From: Bacteroidales bacterium
GTDB taxonomy: Bacteria > Bacteroidota > Bacteroidia > Bacteroidales > UBA932
Assembly (NCBI GenBank): GCA_029007435.1
Contig: JAQXHU010000093.1
Location: forward strand, 1-63,636
Length of the DNA: 63,636 bases
Direction of reading: 5' to 3'
Under the pieces are notes generated by a model. That model did not search any database. It saw only the letters and a list, made by a program, of their open reading frames with translations, and was not told the DNA's origin. The first letter of the stretch is position 1, and each line of letters begins with the position of its first letter. Of this stretch, positions 55,610-63,636 are shown piece by piece. A program made the translations under genes and the position numbers.

Positions 55610-57112
55610 ATGAAATATTATGACAAACTGATATTTGAACTCTCCAAGAAGGGGAGAACAGGTTTTTCTCTTCCTGAGAATGAGTTCTGCGCAAGCCGCA
55701 ACGGGGGCGTGAAACCTGCCGGCTGCCTTTGCAATGCGCTCCCTGAGAATCTCCGCCGTTCATCAGCCCTCCGCCTTCCGGAGGTAGGCGAGGTGGATGT
55801 GGTAAGACATTATACCAATCTTTCCCAGATGAACTTCGGCGTGGACACCGGATTCTATCCTCTCGGAAGCTGTACTATGAAGTACAATCCGAAAATCAAT
55901 GAGGAAGTGGCATCAATGCCGGGTCTGGCCGCCCTCCATCCTCTCCAGCCTGAATCTACCGTGCAGGGTGCTCTCGAAGTGTATTACAATATGGAGAAAG
56001 CCCTTGCTGCAATCACAGGAATGTCCAACTTCACATTCAACCCTTGCGCTGGCGCCCACGGCGAGCTTACAGGACTGATGATAATGCGTCAGTACCATAT
56101 TCTCCGTGGCGACTTGAAAAGGACCAAGGTGATTGTGCCTGACAGCGCCCACGGAACTAATCCTGCCAGTGCGGCAGTCTGCGGTCTTGAAGTGGTTGTG
56201 GTGAAGTCCAATGCTGACGGACTTGTGGATGTGGCTGATCTCAAACCGCTTCTCGGTGACGACATCGCCGGCATAATGATGACAAACCCGAATACTCTCG
56301 GTCTTTTCGAGCGTGAAATCGCTGAAATCGCCAAGCTCGTGCACGAGTGCGGAGGTCTCCTCTACTATGACGGCGCCAATATGAACCCTCTCCTCGGCGT
56401 TGTACGCCCTGGCGATATGGGATTCGATATTATGCATCTCAACCTCCACAAGACATTCTCCACCCCTCACGGTGGCGGCGGTCCGGGTTCCGGTCCTGTC
56501 GGCGTGGCAGCAAGGCTTGAGCAATGCCTCCCTTGTCCTCGCGTCATCAGGAAAGAAGACGGTACATTCACTGTCCTCCACGGCTCAGAGGAGTCCGCGG
56601 GCTATGTCTCAGGATTTATGGGCAATTTCGGCATCATTCTCAGGGCATACGCCTACATCCTCTCCCTCGGCCATCAAAATCTTCTGCTTGCCGGCAAGTT
56701 CGCCACAATGTCAGCGAACTACATCAAGGAGAGCCTGAAGGATTGCTACAAGCTGCCTATTCCTTCTATCTGCAAGCACGAATTCGTGTTTGACGGACTC
56801 ATCAATGACGGGGCGCACGACGATGTTCCCGGAGCCACCACTCTCGATGTGGCCAAGAGGCTTCTCGACTTCGGCTTCCACGCACCTACAATCTACTTTC
56901 CTCTGCTCTTCCACCAGACCATTATGATTGAGCCTACGGAGACAGAGTCCAAGGAGACGATTGATGCCTTCATCGAGGTGATGAGGAAGATTGCCGCCGA
57001 GGCCGCCGAGGATCCGATGATTCTCAAGGCTGCGCCTCACAATGCGCCAATCAGCCGTCCGGACGAGACCCGCGCCGCACGTCAGCCTATTCTCAAGTAT
57101 TGGGACGCATAG
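55610..57112 (+). CDS. gcvPB: Glycine dehydrogenase (decarboxylating) subunit 2
   Basis: 500 residues. C-terminal half of P-protein with the PLP lysine K281 in LNLHKTFSTPHGGGGPG, plus DTGFYPLGSCTMKYNP and DSAHGTNPASA. Decarboxylates glycine and loads the remaining aminomethyl group on GcvH. 12 bases before lpdA. Confidence 0.97.
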   Translation: MKYYDKLIFELSKKGRTGFSLPENEFCASRNGGVKPAGCLCNALPENLRRSSALRLPEVGEVDVVRHYTNLSQMNFGVDTGFYPLGSCTMKYNPKINEEVASMPGLAALHPLQPESTVQGALEVYYNMEKALAAITGMSNFTFNPCAGAHGELTGLMIMRQYHILRGDLKRTKVIVPDSAHGTNPASAAVCGLEVVVVKSNADGLVDVADLKPLLGDDIAGIMMTNPNTLGLFEREIAEIAKLVHECGGLLYYDGANMNPLLGVVRPGDMGFDIMHLNLHKTFSTPHGGGGPGSGPVGVAARLEQCLPCPRVIRKEDGTFTVLHGSEESAGYVSGFMGNFGIILRAYAYILSLGHQNLLLAGKFATMSANYIKESLKDCYKLPIPSICKHEFVFDGLINDGAHDDVPGATTLDVAKRLLDFGFHAPTIYFPLLFHQTIMIEPTETESKETIDAFIEVMRKIAAEAAEDPMILKAAPHNAPISRPDETRAARQPILKYWDA

Positions 57113-57124
57113 TTTTGTAATATT

Positions 57125-58525
57125 ATGAGAATCACTATTATAGGAGCAGGGCCCGGCGGTTATGAGACCGCCGTGGCCGCTGCTGCGAAAGGCATTGAGG
57201 TGACCATAATCTCTGACGGGCCTGTGGGCGGAACCTGCCTGAATGAGGGCTGCATCCCGACCAAGTCCCTCTGCCGCAATGCCGAGGTCCTCGAGGATCT
57301 CCGCAGGGCTGAGGAATTCGGTATCGGAAACGCTTCCTGGACATTCGACTTCGCCAAGGCTGTGGAGCGCAAGAACGCTGTCATTTACCAGCTCAAGGGC
57401 GGCGTGGAGTTCCTCCTCAAGAACAAGCTCATCCGTCTCGTTTACGGCAAGGCTGACTTCAAGGATGCCAACACCGTGACTGTCACTCCTTCTGACGGAG
57501 GCGTGGCTGAGGAAATCACATCGGATTACATTATCATCGCAACCGGTTCAGTGTCAGCATCATTGCCTATCCCGGGAGCGGACCTCGAAGGAGTCATCAC
57601 CTCCAAGGAAATTCTTTCCCTGGACAAGGTCCCGGAGCGTCTATGCGTCATTGGCGCAGGCGTAATCGGCCTGGAGTTCGCCTCTATTTTCAAGAGCTTC
57701 GGCTCCGGGGTCTCAGTGGTCGAGTACTGCAAGGATATCCTTCCGCGCTTCGACACCGACCTTGCCAAGAGGCTCAAGCAGACACTCGGCAAGCGGGGCA
57801 TTTCCATTGAGACCGCCGCTGCTGTCCAGAGCATTGAGAAGGATGGCGATGTGCTGAAAGTCAAGTACTTGAAGAAGGACAAGGAGTTCGAGGTGGAGGC
57901 TGACAAGGTTCTTATGGCCGTTGGCCGCAGGCCTAATGTCAAGGCAATGAATCTCGATGCAGCCAGTCTGGAGTGGTCGCCTAAGGGCATTGTCACCGAC
58001 TCCGATATGAGGACCAATGTGCCTACCATCTTCGCAATCGGTGATGTCCGTGGCGGAATGATGCTGGCACACGTTGCCACATTCGAGGGCTACAGGGCAT
58101 TGAATGCCATCATTGCAGACAATGGCATCCCTGGTTCGGCTTCCGGAGTTGAAGACGGAATCAATCTCGATATTGTTCCTGCCGCGGTATTTACCTATCC
58201 TGAGGCTGCCACAGTCGGTATGACGGAGGATGACTGCAAGAATGCCGGCATCCCTGTCCGCTGTCTTAAGTCGTTCTTCAGGTCCAACGGCAAGGCTCTC
58301 TCAATGGGCGAGCCGGAGGGCTTCTGCAAGATTGTCGTGGCTGCGGAGGGGGCTGAGAATCCTGGCAGAATCCTTGGATGCCATATGTTCGGTGCGCATT
58401 CCTCCGACATTATCCAGGAGATTGCCGCCCTTATGAACACGGGAGCAGATATTGAGAAGTTCAAGACTGTTATCCACGCTCATCCTACACTTGCCGAGGT
58501 GCTGCAGACTGCAGCGCATTCGTAG
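57125..58525 (+). CDS. lpdA: Dihydrolipoyl dehydrogenase (L-protein)
   Basis: 466 residues. FAD motif IGAGPGGYETA, redox disulfide C38/C43 in GGTCLNEGCIPTKSL, second dinucleotide motif IGAGVIGLEFA, and the catalytic His/Glu HAHPTLAEVL at the C-terminus. Reoxidises GcvH lipoamide with NAD. Last gene of the operon, ending in the stem of a strong terminator. Confidence 0.96.
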   Translation: MRITIIGAGPGGYETAVAAAAKGIEVTIISDGPVGGTCLNEGCIPTKSLCRNAEVLEDLRRAEEFGIGNASWTFDFAKAVERKNAVIYQLKGGVEFLLKNKLIRLVYGKADFKDANTVTVTPSDGGVAEEITSDYIIIATGSVSASLPIPGADLEGVITSKEILSLDKVPERLCVIGAGVIGLEFASIFKSFGSGVSVVEYCKDILPRFDTDLAKRLKQTLGKRGISIETAAAVQSIEKDGDVLKVKYLKKDKEFEVEADKVLMAVGRRPNVKAMNLDAASLEWSPKGIVTDSDMRTNVPTIFAIGDVRGGMMLAHVATFEGYRALNAIIADNGIPGSASGVEDGINLDIVPAAVFTYPEAATVGMTEDDCKNAGIPVRCLKSFFRSNGKALSMGEPEGFCKIVVAAEGAENPGRILGCHMFGAHSSDIIQEIAALMNTGADIEKFKTVIHAHPTLAEVLQTAAHS

Positions 58526-58565
58526 AGAATAAAAAAGGCGGCCGTCGGCCGCCTTTTTTATTCTC
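58525..58565. terminator. Bidirectional terminator between lpdA and the nucleoside permease
   Basis: Perfect 19-bp inverted repeat (GAGAATAAAAAAGGCGGCC and its complement) with loop GTC. Runs of six A and six T on either side of the GC core make it work for both convergent genes. It overlaps the last base of the lpdA stop. Confidence 0.93.
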
Positions 58566-59843
58566 TTAAGCCTTGGTGGCCTTCTGCGGATCCTTGAAGA
58601 GAATCATGAACAGGACTCCGACCACGAGGGCATAGCCTGCGAAAACGTACCAGGCACTGCTCCAGGACGGTTCAGCGGCATTGTATACGAAATGGTTTAC
58701 TACGGCCTGTGCGCTGAGAGTTCCGATTGTGGCACCAATACCGTTGGTCATCAGCATGAAGAGACCCTGTGCGCTGGAACGGATTTTCTCATCAGTCTTC
58801 ATATTTACATAGAGGGACCCGGAAATGTTGAAGAAGTCGAAAGCCACGCCGTAAACGATGCAGGAGAGGACGAACATCCACACGCCAGGACCAGGGTTGC
58901 CGGCTCCAAAAAGACCGAAGCGGAATACCCAGGCGAACATTGCTATGAGCATTACCTTCTTGATGCCGAAGAACTTCATTGCAAACGGAATGAGGAGAAT
59001 GCAGAGAGTCTCGGAAATCTGGGAGATGGAGATGAGGGCATTGGCATTCTGTGCTCCCCAGGTGTCCGCGAACTCAGGAATTTCCTTGAAATGGGTGATG
59101 AACGGGTTTGCGAAGCCGTTGGTAATCTGGAGGGAGACGCCGAGCAGCATCGAGAAGATGAAGAAAATCGCCATATCCTTCTTCCGGAACAGTGTAAATG
59201 CCCTCAGTCCGAATACGTCCACGAACGAAGGAGTGCCTTCGGAAGCCTTGTTGACAGGGCAGGCCGGCAGTGTCAGGGCATAGAGGCAGAGCACGATGCC
59301 GAGGATACCGGATGTGATGAACTGATTGTAAGTCATCTGGAACTGGACCCCGTCAATCTTCATAAAGTTCACGAAGAGCATGCTGCAGATGAAACCAACA
59401 GTTCCGAAAACCCTGATTGGAGGGAAGTCTTTCACCGTGTCAAGCCCGTATTTCTCGAGACCGGAGTATGCCACGGAGTTGGAAAGTGCGATGGTAGGCA
59501 TATAGAAGGCTACGCTAAGGGAGTAGAGAGTGAACAGGGTTCCGAACTGAACCCCGGCTCCGGCACTCATTCCGTAATATCCGGCCGCCAACATTGCAAG
59601 TCCCGCAAGACCGTGACAGATGCTGAGCACCTTCTGGGCAGGTATGAATTTGTCGGCCACAATGCCGACGATGGCCGGCATAAAGATGGAGACGATGCCC
59701 TGCATCGCATAGAAAAGGCCGATTTTTGGCCCCATACCCACTGAGACAAGATAACTTCCCATTGACGTGAGGTAGGCTCCCCAGACGGCATACTGGAGGA
59801 AGTTCATAATAATCAGCCTGATGGTGATGTCTTTATTTTTCAT
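58566..59843 (-). CDS. Nucleoside permease (NHS family, NupG-like)
   Basis: 425 residues, twelve predicted membrane helices. MFS fold of the nucleoside:H+ symporter type: FLQYAVWGAYLTSMGSYL at the start, SLSVAFYMPTIALSNSVAY, RVFGTVGFI, and FFNISGSLYVNM in the second half. Imports nucleosides; exact specificity unclear. -7 box at 59880-59873. Confidence 0.88.
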   Translation of the reverse strand: MKNKDITIRLIIMNFLQYAVWGAYLTSMGSYLVSVGMGPKIGLFYAMQGIVSIFMPAIVGIVADKFIPAQKVLSICHGLAGLAMLAAGYYGMSAGAGVQFGTLFTLYSLSVAFYMPTIALSNSVAYSGLEKYGLDTVKDFPPIRVFGTVGFICSMLFVNFMKIDGVQFQMTYNQFITSGILGIVLCLYALTLPACPVNKASEGTPSFVDVFGLRAFTLFRKKDMAIFFIFSMLLGVSLQITNGFANPFITHFKEIPEFADTWGAQNANALISISQISETLCILLIPFAMKFFGIKKVMLIAMFAWVFRFGLFGAGNPGPGVWMFVLSCIVYGVAFDFFNISGSLYVNMKTDEKIRSSAQGLFMLMTNGIGATIGTLSAQAVVNHFVYNAAEPSWSSAWYVFAGYALVVGVLFMILFKDPQKATKA

Positions 59844-59872
59844 ATTGCAGTGATTATTTCCAATAACGTACG

Positions 59873-59880
59873 CAAATGTA
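59873..59880 (-). promoter_or_regulatory. -7 box of nucleoside permease gene
   Basis: TACATTTG followed by CG on the minus strand, 29 bases before the ATG; divergent from tgt. Confidence 0.5.
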
Positions 59881-59901
59881 AGGTTTTTGCCGTAATTTTA
59901 C

Positions 59902-59909
59902 TAACTTTG
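59902..59909 (+). promoter_or_regulatory. -7 box of tgt promoter
   Basis: TAACTTTG, 26 bp before the tgt ATG. The leader is too short for a preQ1 riboswitch. Confidence 0.55.
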
Positions 59910-59935
59910 AAAGTTGGAATAACGTAGATTTTTGA

Positions 59936-61066
59936 ATGAAATTTGTCAAGACAGCACAGGATCCACAGTCAGGGGCGCGTTGCGGAGTAATCACGACCGA
60001 CCACGGACAGATTGAGACTCCTATTTTTATGCCGGTCGGAACAGTCGGCTCGGTGAAGGGAGTCTATCACAGGGATCTCAAGGAGGACATCCAGGCCCAG
60101 ATAATTCTGGGCAACACATATCATCTCTATCTCAGGCCGGGCCTCGATACGTTGAAGGCCACAGGAGGTCTGCACAAGTTTATTTCTTGGGACAGGCCGA
60201 TATTGACGGACAGCGGTGGCTTCCAGGTCTTCTCATTGACCGGAATCCGGAAACTCACTCCGGAAGGATGCACTTTCTCCTCCCATATTGACGGGTCAAG
60301 GCATACCTTTACTCCGGAGAACAATGTTGATACACAGCGAATTATCGGAGCCGATATAATGATGGCCTTCGATGAGTGCTGCCCGGGGGACGCGGATTAC
60401 AACTATGCCAAGAAATCCCTTCTGATGACTCAGAACTGGCTCGAAAGATTTCTGAAGAGGTTTGACGAGACAGAACCTCTATACGGTTATAGCCAGACGG
60501 TGTTTCCTATAGTGCAGGGCTGCGTATATCCGGAACTCAGGAAGATGGCCGTTGAGCACGCTGTGGCGCAGGACAGGGAAGGTTATGCAATCGGAGGACT
60601 CGCAGTAGGGGAGCCGACCGAGAAGATGTACGAGATGCTGGAGCTGGTATGCCCGATGCTGCCGGATGACAGGCCGCGCTACCTTATGGGGGTCGGAACC
60701 CCGGCCAACCTTCTCGAGGGCATTGCCAGGGGAGTGGATATGTTCGACTGCGTGATGCCGACCAGGAACGGACGCAACGGAATGCTCTTCACCTGGAACG
60801 GCATAATGAATATGCGCAACAAGAAATGGGAAAATGATTTCACTCCGATTGACCCGGACGGGGCGTCATTTGTGGACCATACCTATACCAAGGCATATCT
60901 CAGGCATCTTTTCATTGCCGGGGAGATGTTCGCCGCTATGATTGCGAGCGAGCACAACCTGGCGTTCTACCTCGACCTTGTTCGAGAAGCCCGCAATCAC
61001 ATTGCCGCAGGAGATTTCAAGGTCTGGAAAGATGTGACTGTCAAGAGAATAATGACGCGGCTGTAA
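59936..61066 (+). CDS. tgt: tRNA-guanine transglycosylase
   Basis: 376 residues, normal length. Exchanges G34 for preQ1 in GUN-anticodon tRNAs. Catalytic and binding blocks are intact: LTDSGGFQVFS, AIGGLAVGEP, FDCVMPTRNGRNG. The C-terminal zinc site is not: where CxCxxC is expected (E. coli C302, C304, C307) residues 309, 311 and 314 are Gly, Ser and Asp, while the fourth ligand His (H340, SEHNLAFY) is kept. First gene of a run with the LptF/G-type permease and uracil permease. Confidence 0.94.
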   Translation: MKFVKTAQDPQSGARCGVITTDHGQIETPIFMPVGTVGSVKGVYHRDLKEDIQAQIILGNTYHLYLRPGLDTLKATGGLHKFISWDRPILTDSGGFQVFSLTGIRKLTPEGCTFSSHIDGSRHTFTPENNVDTQRIIGADIMMAFDECCPGDADYNYAKKSLLMTQNWLERFLKRFDETEPLYGYSQTVFPIVQGCVYPELRKMAVEHAVAQDREGYAIGGLAVGEPTEKMYEMLELVCPMLPDDRPRYLMGVGTPANLLEGIARGVDMFDCVMPTRNGRNGMLFTWNGIMNMRNKKWENDFTPIDPDGASFVDHTYTKAYLRHLFIAGEMFAAMIASEHNLAFYLDLVREARNHIAAGDFKVWKDVTVKRIMTRL

Positions 61067-61086
61067 TTTCAAAACGAGACAATGCT

Positions 61087-62175
61087 ATGTTTCCTGCAAA
61101 ATTAGACAGATACATAATAACCAAGTTCATGGCTACGTTCTTCATTGCGATTCTGCTTATCATCGGAATCGTGATAATCTTCGACATAAGCGAAAAAATC
61201 GATGATTTCGTGGCCAAGCAGGCGCCTATCAAGGCCATCGTATTTGATTATTATCTGAATTTCATACCTTATTTTATGAATATGTTCAGTCCGCTGTTCG
61301 TGTTCATAACTGTAATCTTCTTCACTTCCAGACTTGCTGCCAACTCCGAGATTATCGCCATCCTGTCCTGCGGGATTAGTTTCCACAGGATGATGGTCCC
61401 GTATATATTCTCGGCTATGATAATTGCGCTTATGTCATTGTGCCTCAATCTTTTCATTATTCCGAGGGCAAATGCGGACAGGCACGTTTTCGAGGCGGCG
61501 TACACCAAGAAGAAGGCTCAGGCGGGCGAGAGGAACATACATTATCAGATAGCACCCGGCCAGTTCGTGTATGTGGAGCAGTTCAGCAAATACAACAAGA
61601 CTGCCTATAAGTTCACCCTTGAAACCATTGAGGACAATCAGCTGGTTTCCAAGATTTCCGCTGACAGGGCGGTCTGGAACGAAAATAAGGGCAGCTGGAC
61701 CCTTAAGAAGTATTTCATCCGGGAATACACAGATGGCTCTCTTGAGGACAAAGTCAGGTGCGGAGACCAGATTGACACAGTCATAAGCCTGACCATCAAG
61801 GATTTCGAGAGGAAGAAGAATACGGTGGAGGACCTTGACTACAAGGCGTTGAAAGAGCTTGAGGATGTTCAGGTGATGAGAGGGGACGCCAATGTCAAAT
61901 ACACTCTCATAGAGAAGCATACACGGTTCGCCCTTCCGTTGTCGGCATTTATCCTGACAATAATGGGTGTGGCGCTGTCGTCAAGGAAACGCAGGGGTGG
62001 AATCGGTTGGAATCTCGCCATAGGAATCGCCTTGAGTTTCTCTTATATCCTGTTTATGAAATTCAGCCAGATGTTTGTTTATACGGGACTTATGCCACCG
62101 TGGCTCGCTATCTGGCTGCCTAATATGATATTTGCGGCGATTGCCGGAGCTCTGTACAGGATAGCTCCGAAATAG
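61087..62175 (+). CDS. LptF/LptG-family permease
   Basis: 362 residues. Three N-terminal and three C-terminal membrane helices flank a periplasmic beta-jellyroll-like region (residues 140-265). LDRYIITKFMATFFIAI is the typical start. Part of the ABC transporter that extracts lipopolysaccharide from the inner membrane. Bacteroidota carry LptF/G paralogs, so F or G cannot be chosen. 20 bases after tgt. Confidence 0.88.
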   Translation: MFPAKLDRYIITKFMATFFIAILLIIGIVIIFDISEKIDDFVAKQAPIKAIVFDYYLNFIPYFMNMFSPLFVFITVIFFTSRLAANSEIIAILSCGISFHRMMVPYIFSAMIIALMSLCLNLFIIPRANADRHVFEAAYTKKKAQAGERNIHYQIAPGQFVYVEQFSKYNKTAYKFTLETIEDNQLVSKISADRAVWNENKGSWTLKKYFIREYTDGSLEDKVRCGDQIDTVISLTIKDFERKKNTVEDLDYKALKELEDVQVMRGDANVKYTLIEKHTRFALPLSAFILTIMGVALSSRKRRGGIGWNLAIGIALSFSYILFMKFSQMFVYTGLMPPWLAIWLPNMIFAAIAGALYRIAPK

Positions 62176-62202
62176 AGGAAACAACCTTAATTCAATATCA
62201 TT

Positions 62203-63411
62203 ATGGTGGAACAAACATTATCCCCAGTACGGAAAACTGTGGTCGGTGTGCAGTTTATGTTCGTGGCTTTCGGCTCGACTGTGCTCGTACCGCTTCTGAC
62301 CGGACTTGACCCTGCGGTCGCACTCCTCGCGGCCGGACTTGGCACTCTTCTCTTTCACGCTGTCACTGGCGGAAAGGTCCCTATCTATCTCGGAAGCAGT
62401 TTTGCTTTTATCGCCCCAATCATCAAGGCGACTGAACTTTTCGGAATGCCCGGAATGTTCTGCGGGCTTGTTTCAGTCGGACTTGTTTATATGCTTATGA
62501 GCCTGCTGGTAAGGTCCTTCGGCATTGATTTGATAAAACGTCTCTTCCCTCCGGTCGTAATCGGTCCGGTGATTATCCTCATTGGTCTCTCGCTTGCGGG
62601 AGCAGGCGTGAATATGGCCAAGACCAACTGGGTTCTCGCACTTGTGTCTCTCGCGGTGGCAGTCGCCGCCTCAATATGGGGCAAGGGCATTGTGAAACTC
62701 ATTCCGGTAGTGTTCGGTGCCATAGCAGGTTATATTGTTGCTCTGCTGTTCTACAGGAGTTCAATGGATTTCTCAATTGTCGGCAATGCTTCCTGGTTCG
62801 CATTTCCTAAACTTGCAAAACTGTCATTTTCCTGGCAGGCTGTGCTGTTTATGGCGCCGGTGGCCATAGCTCCGATTATTGAGCACGTGGGTGATATGTA
62901 TGCAATCAGTTCAATCGCTGGCAAGGACTTTATCAAGGATCCCGGTCTTCACAGGACAATGCTTGGCGACGGACTGTCCTGCTGCCTGGCTGCGTTCTTA
63001 GGCGGTGCTCCAATTACTACATATTCGGAAGTGACTGGAGCAGTGTCGCTTACAAAGGTCACTGACCCGTCTGTACTGCGCATTTCCGCCATTTCCGCAG
63101 TGGCGCTCTCGGTGATTGGAAAGGTCGGGGCAGTGATTCAGACCATTCCCCAGGCGGTGCTTGGCGGCATTATGCTGCTTCTTTTCGGTTCTATCGCCTC
63201 TGTGGGCATCAGCAATATGATCCAGGCTAAACTTGATATGTCTTCCACCCGCAATCTTGTGATATCATCCCTTATTCTTACAATCGGAATAGGCGGCGCG
63301 ATCATTGATTTCGGTTCATTCTCGCTTTCCGGAATCGGGCTTGCTTCTCTGGTTGGCGTGATTCTGAATCTCATCCTGCCGCAGGACAAGGCTGCGGCTG
63401 TGGAAAAATAG
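62203..63411 (+). CDS. Uracil/xanthine permease (NCS2 family)
   Basis: 402 residues, about twelve to fourteen hydrophobic segments. NCS2 features: [22 protein letters not shown] at the start (shown in part), [14 protein letters not shown], the EH-type [12 protein letters not shown] and [17 protein letters not shown] in the last third. Closest to UraA-type uracil transporters. 19 bases before dut. Confidence 0.9.
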   Translation: MVEQTLSPVRKTVVGVQFMFVAFGSTVLVPLLTGLDPAVALLAAGLGTLLFHAVTGGKVPIYLGSSFAFIAPIIKATELFGMPGMFCGLVSVGLVYMLMSLLVRSFGIDLIKRLFPPVVIGPVIILIGLSLAGAGVNMAKTNWVLALVSLAVAVAASIWGKGIVKLIPVVFGAIAGYIVALLFYRSSMDFSIVGNASWFAFPKLAKLSFSWQAVLFMAPVAIAPIIEHVGDMYAISSIAGKDFIKDPGLHRTMLGDGLSCCLAAFLGGAPITTYSEVTGAVSLTKVTDPSVLRISAISAVALSVIGKVGAVIQTIPQAVLGGIMLLLFGSIASVGISNMIQAKLDMSSTRNLVISSLILTIGIGGAIIDFGSFSLSGIGLASLVGVILNLILPQDKAAAVEK

Positions 63412-63430
63412 TATAAAATTGCAATCTGAT

Positions 63431-63636
63431 ATGAAAGTCCGTATTGTCAACAAATCAAAATTCCCGTCCCCGGCGTACGCAACACCGCTTTCTGCCGGTA
63501 TGGACATAAGAGCCAATCTGGAAGAACCGCTGACACTGGCCCCTCTTGAGCGGGCACTGGTGCCGACAGGCCTCTATATTGCATTGCCTGAAGGATATGA
63601 GTGCCAGGTAAGGCCAAGGAGCGGCCTCGCTGTGAA
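63431..63636 (+). CDS. dut: Deoxyuridine 5'-triphosphate nucleotidohydrolase, 5' part (cut by window edge)
   Basis: 68 complete codons before the window ends. Motif 1 SAGMDIRA and motif 2 PRSGLAV of trimeric dUTPases are visible, which fixes the identity. Hydrolyses dUTP to dUMP, the precursor of dTMP that tmk (16211) phosphorylates. 19 bases after the uracil permease gene, likely co-transcribed. Confidence 0.92.
   Translation, partial: MKVRIVNKSKFPSPAYATPLSAGMDIRANLEEPLTLAPLERALVPTGLYIALPEGYECQVRPRSGLAV

Noticed and set aside
58692..59744. Long open frame opposite the nucleoside permease gene (about 350 codons)
   Set aside because: His/Glu-rich antisense translation of membrane helices; no promoter and no family signature.
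59910..59935. preQ1 riboswitch before tgt
   Set aside because: The predicted leader is under 25 bases and has no pseudoknot-like sequence.

Overview
The window reads as chromosomal DNA of a Bacteroidota bacterium, most likely order Bacteroidales. The grounds are recurrent -7 boxes of the form TAnnTTTG (several with a TTG or TTTG 20-22 bp upstream), almost no Shine-Dalgarno sequences, and lineage families: GSCFA, DUF4493/DUF6359 lipoprotein, the DoxX/MauE-plus-thioredoxin-like type, the tsaD-tamB divergent pair and zapA-6S RNA-rny. Genus cannot be told. Genes are tightly packed. No insertion sequence, prophage, CRISPR array, rRNA or clear pseudogene was seen, and no gene-free stretch exceeds about 300 bases.

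Layout. 1-11995: 3' part of an sn-glycerol-1-phosphate dehydrogenase; a leftward operon tamB, rsmI-like, mtaB, MBL hydrolase; divergent rightward tsaD, FAD oxidoreductase, beta-barrel protein. tsaD and mtaB act one after the other on tRNA A37. 11997-20152: tadA and a zinc membrane peptidase; alr; a leftward tmk, DoxX/MauE-like protein, DJ-1 operon; folP; purB; GSCFA hydrolase. 20149-24532: leftward zapB-like, zapA, 6S RNA, rny, dsbD. 24601-28606: MATE transporter, NtrC-type response regulator and its histidine kinase. 28688-33445: two small membrane or exported proteins, a His-rich CobW-type GTPase, a three-gene coupled operon (C_GCAxxG protein, GNAT, DUF4250) and a DUF4493 lipoprotein. 33541-36995: DUF389, CapA-like and PhoH. 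37113-43656: SPOR lipoprotein, an M28-fold protein fused to a TonB C-terminal domain, leuS and two YitT paralogs. 43782-51537: membrane-anchored AraC regulator, rluA-type synthase, dnaK, tRNA-Ala, GNAT, GH3 glucosidase, uracil-DNA glycosylase. 51646-58525: lipoate ligase plus a complete glycine cleavage system with split P-protein and its own lipoamide dehydrogenase. 58566-63636: nucleoside permease, tgt, LptF/G permease, uracil/xanthine permease, and the start of dut.

Most of the window is housekeeping. Points that stand out are the M28-TonB fusion whose zinc and catalytic residues are mostly replaced, a Tgt whose three zinc cysteines are missing, a non-standard start and exact direct repeats at tamB, a dihydropteroate synthase with an altered substrate loop, a -7 box almost touching the start codon of a small lipoprotein gene, the split-GcvP glycine cleavage operon, and the archaeal-type glycerol-1-phosphate enzyme at the left edge.
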